The position numbers and the translations under genes were made by a program. A DNA stretch of 64,000 nucleotides, from assembly GCF_000427805.1 (NCBI RefSeq), contig NZ_ATYS01000005.1, forward strand, positions 183,040 through 247,039, in the 5' to 3' direction. The notes below the pieces were generated by a model. It ran no database searches and had not been told where the DNA came from. It saw nothing but the letters and a program-made list of their open reading frames with translations. The stretch comes from Budvicia aquatica DSM 5075 = ATCC 35567. GTDB lineage: Bacteria; Pseudomonadota; Gammaproteobacteria; Enterobacterales; Enterobacteriaceae. Shown here one piece after another: positions 58,653-64,000 of this stretch. The first letter of the stretch is position 1. Every line of letters starts with the position of its first letter.

Positions 58653-59718
58653 ACTTACTGTAGAGAACCTGCATCTGGACTACGGCACCAACCCGGTGCT
58701 GAAAGGGGTTTCGATGCAGTTGCACAAAGGCGAAGTTGTCACCTTATTGGGGCCTTCCGGTAGCGGAAAAACCACATTGTTACGCGCGGTAGCCGGGTTG
58801 GAAGGCCCGAGCAAAGGGCGTATCACTATCGGCAACCGCGTAGTATATGAAGGCACTACCGGCGAAGAGGTGCCGGTAGAAGAGCGTAACTTAGGCCTGG
58901 TATTCCAGTCTTATGCCCTTTGGCCCCATATGACGATTTCTGACAATATCGGTTACCCGCTAAAGCTGCGTAAAGTGCCGTCGGCAGAAATAAAACAGCG
59001 GGTTCAGGCAGTATTAGATCAATTGGGATTGGGCCATTTAGGCCAGCGTTATCCTCATCAGCTATCCGGCGGGCAGCAGCAACGGGTGGCTATCGGTCGC
59101 GGACTGGTCTATAACCCGCCCGTCCTGCTACTGGATGAACCGCTGTCTAATCTGGATGCCAAACTGCGCGAAGAGGCCAGAGTGTTTTTACGCCGTCTGA
59201 TCGTCGATCTGGGGCTATCGGCGCTGATGGTCACGCACGACCAAAACGAAGCGATGGCGATTTCCGATCGAATTCTGCTGTTGAATAACGGAGTTATTGA
59301 GCAACAGGGCACGCCTCAGGAGATGTACGGCACGCCAAAGTCTCTGTTTACCGCCGAGTTTATGGGCAGCAACAATCGGCTTAATGGCCAGATTAGCGAA
59401 TTAAAAGACGGCTATGCTCGCATTCAGGGCTCTAGCTGGACGCTATGGGGAAAACCGGTAGGTGATTTAAGCATTGGCCAAGAGGTCACCGCTATTATTC
59501 GGGTAGAACAGGTAAAACTTAACGAGACTAGTGAAGAGAATTATCTGGAACTACCGCTGTTGACCAAAATGTACCTTGGCAGCCACTGGGAATATCTGTT
59601 CCGCGAGTCTGATGATAACTCCCCGGTGCTGCGCGCGTTTGGTAGCCACCAACAGCACGACGGGCAGTGTCGATTATCGATGCCGATGGATCAGGTTTGG
59701 GTGTTTGCCAAGGAGTAA
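58645..59718 (+). CDS. ABC transporter ATP-binding protein (AfuC/FbpC-like)
   Basis: 357 residues. Walker A is GPSGSGKTT near residue 36, the Q-loop lies in LVFQSYALWPHM, the signature is LSGGQQQRVAIGRGL near 137, Walker B is VLLLDEPLSNLDAK, and the switch His is in MVTHDQNEA. The C-terminal 110 residues form a TOBE-type regulatory domain. Last gene of the transporter operon. Confidence 0.94.
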   Translation: MTELTVENLHLDYGTNPVLKGVSMQLHKGEVVTLLGPSGSGKTTLLRAVAGLEGPSKGRITIGNRVVYEGTTGEEVPVEERNLGLVFQSYALWPHMTISDNIGYPLKLRKVPSAEIKQRVQAVLDQLGLGHLGQRYPHQLSGGQQQRVAIGRGLVYNPPVLLLDEPLSNLDAKLREEARVFLRRLIVDLGLSALMVTHDQNEAMAISDRILLLNNGVIEQQGTPQEMYGTPKSLFTAEFMGSNNRLNGQISELKDGYARIQGSSWTLWGKPVGDLSIGQEVTAIIRVEQVKLNETSEENYLELPLLTKMYLGSHWEYLFRESDDNSPVLRAFGSHQQHDGQCRLSMPMDQVWVFAKE

Positions 59719-59728
59719 TTCCTTGCTC

Positions 59729-59779
59729 GATGGTGTCACGCTCTGGTTATCCACGGGAGAAACAGAGCGTGACACCATC
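59729..59779. terminator. Long perfect inverted repeat between convergent afuC-like and fdhE genes
   Basis: 17-bp perfect arms GATGGTGTCACGCTCTG (59729-59745) and CAGAGCGTGACACCATC (59763-59779) with a 17-base loop. It begins 11 bases after the ATPase stop and could act as a bidirectional terminator despite lacking a T-run. Confidence 0.75.
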
Positions 59780-59792
59780 ACCCCCTCAAGGC

Positions 59793-59820
59793 CGTCATCC
59801 CCGTGAAAACGGAGATGACG
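59793..59820. repeat. REP-like hairpin
   Basis: CGTCATCCCCGT / ACGGAGATGACG around a GAAA loop (one mismatch). Same family as 44731 and 45141; lies just beyond the fdhE stop codon. Confidence 0.65.
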
Positions 59821-59838
59821 GAGAGTGACAGTAACGCT

Positions 59839-60756
59839 CTACTCACCGGACGGAAACAGGAAAGGATTCACGCCGCTTCTGGCGAAGTTTTCCCCTTCCA
59901 TTTTAGCGTCCAGCACCAGCGAGGCTAGGTCATCGGCCACGGGTTCGACGTACTGGTCTTTATCCTGATACAAAATCTTCAGATAACTCCCACAGTCACC
60001 ACAGCTTTCAGCTTTTATTGCGGCTTGTTCAGTATCCAGCGACCAGTAATCTAACTTACCGGTTTGCTCACAGTTACTGCACTTCACCCGTACCATATGC
60101 CATTCACTTTCACACAGGCTGCAATGCAAATAGCGAAGCCCGGTTTCGGTACCGATGTGCACCACGCTGGCAACCGGGGGGCTATCGCACACCGGACAGT
60201 TATGGCGCTCTTCGCCGTATTCAGCGCGCGCTTTTCCGGGAATCTGTGTCGCCATTTGTGCCCAGTAAAGAGACAGCGCAGCCCACAGGAACGGCGCCTT
60301 ATCACTGCCCACTTTGGCAATATCACCGCTTAACAGCGCCGTGGCTAAATCTTCCAGTTCCTGAGAACCGGCCTTTTTCAGCACTTCAAGCACTGGTGCA
60401 ACGTGTTCAGGCGCATCAGGCTCCAGCTCAGCAATGATAGACGTTAACAGCGTTTGCCAGTGCTTACTGCGGGGTAAATATTTGACGGACAGCGGTGCAT
60501 GGTCGGTAACCGAAGAGGCCTTTAACACTTCGGCTAAATCAATAACTAGCGGATGGTCATGATGGGCATTCTGCTGAGCATCCACTACCGTAGCGGCAAA
60601 TGTCAGATAATCACCCAGTGCGTGCTCTTTCGCCAACTGACGTAAACGTTCAGCACGGCGGGAATATAAGCTTTTTAAGTTGGCAAATAACAACGGCGGG
60701 ATCGCTCCCGCCGTTTTTGCCACTTCGCCCGGAGGGACGATGCGGATACTACTCAT
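59839..60756 (-). CDS. fdhE: Formate dehydrogenase accessory protein FdhE
   Basis: 305 residues from ATG 60756 ([12 protein letters not shown], as in E. coli); a longer frame exists upstream inside fdoI. It contains four CxxC rubredoxin-like motifs: CPVC near residue 185, CSLCESEW near 212, CSNC near 228 and CGDC near 253. It is needed in E. coli for activity of the selenium formate dehydrogenases. Its start overlaps the end of fdoI in ATGAGTAG, so expression is coupled. Confidence 0.95.
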   Translation of the reverse strand: MSSIRIVPPGEVAKTAGAIPPLLFANLKSLYSRRAERLRQLAKEHALGDYLTFAATVVDAQQNAHHDHPLVIDLAEVLKASSVTDHAPLSVKYLPRSKHWQTLLTSIIAELEPDAPEHVAPVLEVLKKAGSQELEDLATALLSGDIAKVGSDKAPFLWAALSLYWAQMATQIPGKARAEYGEERHNCPVCDSPPVASVVHIGTETGLRYLHCSLCESEWHMVRVKCSNCEQTGKLDYWSLDTEQAAIKAESCGDCGSYLKILYQDKDQYVEPVADDLASLVLDAKMEGENFARSGVNPFLFPSGE

Positions 60757-61399
60757 CTTTTTTAGCTTCCTCAGCTTCTTCGGCGACAACTTCGCGATAC
60801 CAGCGAGGGTGGTGGCGTTTAGCCCACTTACGGCTAACTTTACCCTCAACCATACCGGTAATCGATCCCTTCACCCAGAATGCCATATACATATGGATCA
60901 GGATGGCGTGAATCAACACAATCGCGGCTACCGCATGAACCATCAGCCCTAAGCGAATGGCCCAGATCGGGAAGAACTCGGCAAAGTACGGGCGCCAGAT
61001 AATCACGCCGCTCACCAGCAGTACGAGAATTAAACTCATAATGCTCCAGAACATCGCTTTCTGACCCGGGTTATATTTGCCCACGTCAGCCACTTTATGT
61101 TCGTTGCCTTTCAGGACTTCAACAATGTGTACAAACCAGCCGATATCATCCCGTTTCGGGATGTTATGGCTAACAAAGCGGAAGAACATCACTACCAGCA
61201 CACAGAAAATCAATACGCCAAAGAACGGGTGAAGAATACGTCCCATTTGTGGTGTACCGAAAGTCTGAGTCAGCCAGCTTAAGGTCGGGAAAAACATCGC
61301 AATGCCGGACAGCGCAACTAAAAAGAAGCAGATTACCACGGTCCAGTGGCAAGCCCGGTCAACAAACGAGTAACGCTTAATCATCTTATTTTGTTTCAT
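60749..61399 (-). CDS. fdoI: Formate dehydrogenase-O cytochrome b556 subunit FdoI
   Basis: 216 residues from ATG 61399, behind GGAGG. Four transmembrane helices with heme-ligand histidines, for example in [12 protein letters not shown] at residue 14, [11 protein letters not shown] near 55 and [20 protein letters not shown] near 150. [13 protein letters not shown] and [11 protein letters not shown] match E. coli FdoI. It anchors the complex and passes electrons to quinone. The start overlaps the end of fdoH by 14 bases. Confidence 0.95.
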   Translation of the reverse strand: MKQNKMIKRYSFVDRACHWTVVICFFLVALSGIAMFFPTLSWLTQTFGTPQMGRILHPFFGVLIFCVLVVMFFRFVSHNIPKRDDIGWFVHIVEVLKGNEHKVADVGKYNPGQKAMFWSIMSLILVLLVSGVIIWRPYFAEFFPIWAIRLGLMVHAVAAIVLIHAILIHMYMAFWVKGSITGMVEGKVSRKWAKRHHPRWYREVVAEEAEEAKKDE

Positions 61400-62279
61400 G
61401 ATGATCCTCCTCGTCATCGTCTTCATCCACTTTGTTCGGACCAACGCCGATATAGTGGTAGATCAGACCGGCGAAGCTGACAACAAATGCCGCGGCTGAC
61501 AGTGGTTTTAATACGCCTTTCCAGAAGCCAACCACCGGACTGATGGATGGATCTTTCGGTAGGCCATGATAAAGCTCAGGGCGATCCGCATGATGCAGAA
61601 CGTACATAACGTGAGTACCGCCAACGCCAGCCGGATTATACAGGCCTGCATTGGTGTAACCGCGCGTGTTCAGTTCAGCGACGCGTCCTTCCGCCAGTTC
61701 AATCATGTCTGCCTTAGTACCAAAATGAATGGCACCGGTCGGACAGGTTTTCACACAGGCGGGTTCCTGGCCTACGCTGACACGGTCAACGCACAGGGTG
61801 CACTTGTAAACCCGGTTGTCCTCTTTGTTCAGACGCGGAACGTCGAACGGACAGCCGGCGATACAATAGCCACAGCCGATACAGTGTTCCGACTGGAAAT
61901 CAACGATACCGTTGGCATACTGAACGATAGCACCGGCAGACGGACAGGCCTTTAAGCAGCCCGGATCCGCACAGTGCATACAGCCGTCTTTACGGATCAG
62001 CCATTCCAGCTTGCCGTTCTCTTCAACTTCAGAGAAGCGCATGACGGTCCATGACTTGGCGGTCAGATCCGCCGGGTTGTCATACACCCCGACGTTGTGA
62101 CCAATTTCATCACGAATATCATTCCACTCTGAACAGGCCACCTGACAGGCTTTACAGCCGATACAGGTGGTCACGTCAATCAGCTTTGCCACTTCTTCCT
62201 GATGATGACGCACCTGTGGAGGTGGCGTCAGGGCGTTGGTGGCGGAACTCTTGATAATGTCTTGAGATTGCATTGACAT
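61386..62279 (-). CDS. fdoH: Formate dehydrogenase-O iron-sulfur subunit FdoH
   Basis: 297 residues. Four [4Fe-4S] motifs are visible: [14 protein letters not shown] near residue 38, [14 protein letters not shown] near 100, [17 protein letters not shown] near 133 and [21 protein letters not shown] near 157. A transmembrane helix near 258-277 ([20 protein letters not shown]) precedes an acidic tail. It carries electrons from FdoG to FdoI. Confidence 0.96.
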   Translation of the reverse strand: MSMQSQDIIKSSATNALTPPPQVRHHQEEVAKLIDVTTCIGCKACQVACSEWNDIRDEIGHNVGVYDNPADLTAKSWTVMRFSEVEENGKLEWLIRKDGCMHCADPGCLKACPSAGAIVQYANGIVDFQSEHCIGCGYCIAGCPFDVPRLNKEDNRVYKCTLCVDRVSVGQEPACVKTCPTGAIHFGTKADMIELAEGRVAELNTRGYTNAGLYNPAGVGGTHVMYVLHHADRPELYHGLPKDPSISPVVGFWKGVLKPLSAAAFVVSFAGLIYHYIGVGPNKVDEDDDEEDHHETK

Positions 62280-62291
62280 AATTTATCTCCG

Positions 62292-64000
62292 TTACACCTT
62301 TTCCACGTTAACCAGGAACGCCTTATATTCCGGCGTTTGCGTATTGGCATCACCGACAAACGGCGTCAGCGTATTGGCCAGATAGCCTTTACGGGCTACC
62401 CCTTCGTATCCCCAGTGAATAGGAATACCAATGGTTTCTACGTCCTGACCGTTGACCTTGAGCGTACGAATACGCTTAGTGACCACGGCTTTGGCTTCAA
62501 TATAACCACGGTGGGAGCTCACTTTAACCGTATCACCGTTCTGGATGCCTTTTGCTTTAGCCAGGTTTTCGCCCATTTCAATGAACTGTTCCGGCTGAGT
62601 AATCGCATTCAGTACTGAGTGTTTAGTCCAGAAGTGGAAGTGCTCCGTTAAGCGGTAAGTGGTACCGACATAAGGGAAGTCTTTGGCATTGCCCAGATTA
62701 GCAATATCCGCTTTAAACATGCGCGCGGCAGGGTTAGAGATCACCTTGCTGTGCAGCGGGTTAGTGCTGATCGGCGTTTCAAAGGGTTCATAATGCTCAG
62801 GGAACGGACCTTCAGCCATTTTATCGGTAGCAAACAGGCGGCCCATGCCTTCGTTTTGCATGATAAACGGACCGACATCGCTACCCGGAGGGGCTGCGCC
62901 GTAGTCAGGAACATCAACACCGGTCCACTTGGTTCCATCCCACTCAATCAGAGTACGTTTTGGATCCCAAGGTTTACCCTGAACGTCAGCCGATGCACGG
63001 TTATACAGGATTCGACGGTTTAGAGGCCATGCCCATGCCCACGCCAGCGTATTACCCAGACCGGACGGGTCAGAGTTATCACGACGGGCCATTTGGTTAC
63101 CGGCCTGAGTCCAGCTACCGGTAAAGATCCAGCAGGCGCTGGAGGTTGTACCGTCATCGCGCAACTGTGCGAAACTGTCCAAAAGCTGACCTTTCTTCAG
63201 AATCACTTTACCGGTGGCGTCAGTGATATCTTCCAGCGCATAGCCGTTAGACTCTTTAGCCATCTCTTCTGAAGCCGGATGCATTGGCACCAGATAATCC
63301 CAGCTCATGTTCATCAGCGGTTCTCTGCCAACGGCGTTATCGCCGTCCTGAGCGTAAAGCTCACGGATTTTGAACAGCAGACCTGCCAGAATTTGGCCAT
63401 CGGTAATCGCATCACCCGGGCCATCAGCGCCCTTCCAGTGCCACTGTAACCAACGTCCTGAGTTGACGATAGAGCCGTCTTCTTCAGCAAAACAGGTACA
63501 AGGCAGGCGGAAGACTTCAGTCTGGATAGACGCCGTATCCACATCATTCTGTTTACCGTGATTTTGCCAGAAAGTCGCGGTTTCAGTATTCAGCGGATCG
63601 ATAGTCACCAAGAACTTCAGTTTCGACAGTGAACGAACGATCTTGTTTTTATCCGGGAACGATGCAACCGGGTTAAAGCCCTGGCAGATATAGCCATTCA
63701 CTTTGCCCTGATCCATCATTTCGAAGTATCTCAGAACGTCATAGCCCTGATCCCACTTCGGTAACCAGTCATAACCCCAGTCATTGCTTTTCTGAGCTTT
63801 ATCACCGTAGAAGCTCTTCATCATGCTGACGAAGAATTTCGGGTAGTTACCCCAGTAGTTAACCTGATCGGCCAGCGCTTTTTTCGGCGTATTGGCATTC
63901 AGATAGGTTTCCAGCGTGGTTTGTTTTTCTGACGGTAAGGTCATATATCCCGGCAGAGACTGAGACAACAGGCCAAGGTCGGTTAACCCTTGAATATTGG
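62292..64000 (-). CDS. fdoG: Formate dehydrogenase-O major subunit FdoG, C-terminal part (runs off window)
   Basis: 569 codons, open to the window end, reading NIQGLTDLGLLSQSLPGYMT at the edge. The family protein has about 1016 residues, so only the C-terminal 55 percent is here. Later segments include RDNSDPSGLGNTLAWAWAWP, TEHFHFWTK and the molybdopterin-dinucleotide-binding C-terminal domain near the end (VKVSSHRGYIEAKAV). The enzyme oxidises formate at a molybdenum-selenocysteine centre in the periplasm. The selenocysteine codon (about residue 196 in E. coli), the SECIS and the promoter lie outside. Order G-H-I-fdhE identifies the fdo rather than the fdn operon. Confidence 0.95.
   Translation of the reverse strand, partial: NIQGLTDLGLLSQSLPGYMTLPSEKQTTLETYLNANTPKKALADQVNYWGNYPKFFVSMMKSFYGDKAQKSNDWGYDWLPKWDQGYDVLRYFEMMDQGKVNGYICQGFNPVASFPDKNKIVRSLSKLKFLVTIDPLNTETATFWQNHGKQNDVDTASIQTEVFRLPCTCFAEEDGSIVNSGRWLQWHWKGADGPGDAITDGQILAGLLFKIRELYAQDGDNAVGREPLMNMSWDYLVPMHPASEEMAKESNGYALEDITDATGKVILKKGQLLDSFAQLRDDGTTSSACWIFTGSWTQAGNQMARRDNSDPSGLGNTLAWAWAWPLNRRILYNRASADVQGKPWDPKRTLIEWDGTKWTGVDVPDYGAAPPGSDVGPFIMQNEGMGRLFATDKMAEGPFPEHYEPFETPISTNPLHSKVISNPAARMFKADIANLGNAKDFPYVGTTYRLTEHFHFWTKHSVLNAITQPEQFIEMGENLAKAKGIQNGDTVKVSSHRGYIEAKAVVTKRIRTLKVNGQDVETIGIPIHWGYEGVARKGYLANTLTPFVGDANTQTPEYKAFLVNVEKV

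Noticed and set aside
62292-63968. Apparent start of FdoG at a TTG near 63968
   Set aside because: The frame is open to the window end and reads as family sequence (NIQGLTDLGLLS) upstream of that codon, so the gene simply continues outside the window.

Overview
The window looks like chromosomal DNA of a member of the Enterobacterales. Gene order and protein sequences of xylFGH/xylR/xylAB, fdoGHI-fdhE, selA-selB, selC, ygjV and the aga genes are close to their E. coli counterparts, and five ERIC-type intergenic repeats are present. The non-E. coli content (a cyclic beta-1,2-glucan synthase, a chondroitin-lyase locus, selAB close to fdo) would fit the Budviciaceae (Budvicia, Pragia, Limnobaculum), but that genus-level guess is an inference.

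Layout. 1-5160 (minus): 5' part of a very large cyclic beta-1,2-glucan synthase that runs off the window. 6486-14372 (plus): a 2628-residue classical autotransporter. 14.5-15.0 kb: a dead IS3-family orfA remnant and an ERIC copy. 15.0-33.8 kb: a visibly GC-richer catabolic locus for sulfated, hexuronate-containing amino-sugar polysaccharide, most likely chondroitin or dermatan sulfate. It has a KdgM-type porin, a Tat-exported formylglycine sulfatase, an AgaR-like repressor, an aga operon (KbaZ, AgaS, four mannose-family PTS subunits, AgaA), a GH88/GH105 hydrolase, a PL8 chondroitinase, an anaerobic sulfatase-maturating radical SAM enzyme, a DUF2264 protein, KbaY and a DJ-1 family protein. The gene for tRNA-Sec (selC) ends this block. 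34.2-44 kb: the D-xylose locus, in which a decayed MalY/PatB-type gene and ERIC copies separate the xyl control region from xylAB. 44-50 kb: PsiF-like protein, a Zur-controlled L36 paralogue, a fluoroacetate-dehalogenase-like hydrolase joined to a LeuC/LeuD pair, a run of hairpins, and a LysR regulator. 50-64 kb: ygjV, selB, selA, a YahK-like alcohol dehydrogenase, an AfuABC-type ABC transporter, and fdhE-fdoI-fdoH-fdoG (partial).

How the genes fit together. In the GAG locus, anSME would activate the sulfatase before Tat export. Sulfatase and porin act in the envelope, the PTS brings sugar in, PL8 and GH88/105 (both without visible signal peptides) split the unsaturated uronic acid from GalNAc, and AgaA, AgaS, KbaZ and KbaY take GalNAc-6-P to triose phosphates. 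Shared boxes (core TCGAAAnCAAAnGAA) and CRP-like sites at the intergenic promoters suggest one regulon under the AgaR-like protein. In the selenium block, selC, selA and selB supply selenocysteine to the formate dehydrogenase whose operon closes the window; the UGA codon itself should lie just beyond the window end. No CRISPR array, complete insertion sequence, rRNA or integrase gene was seen.
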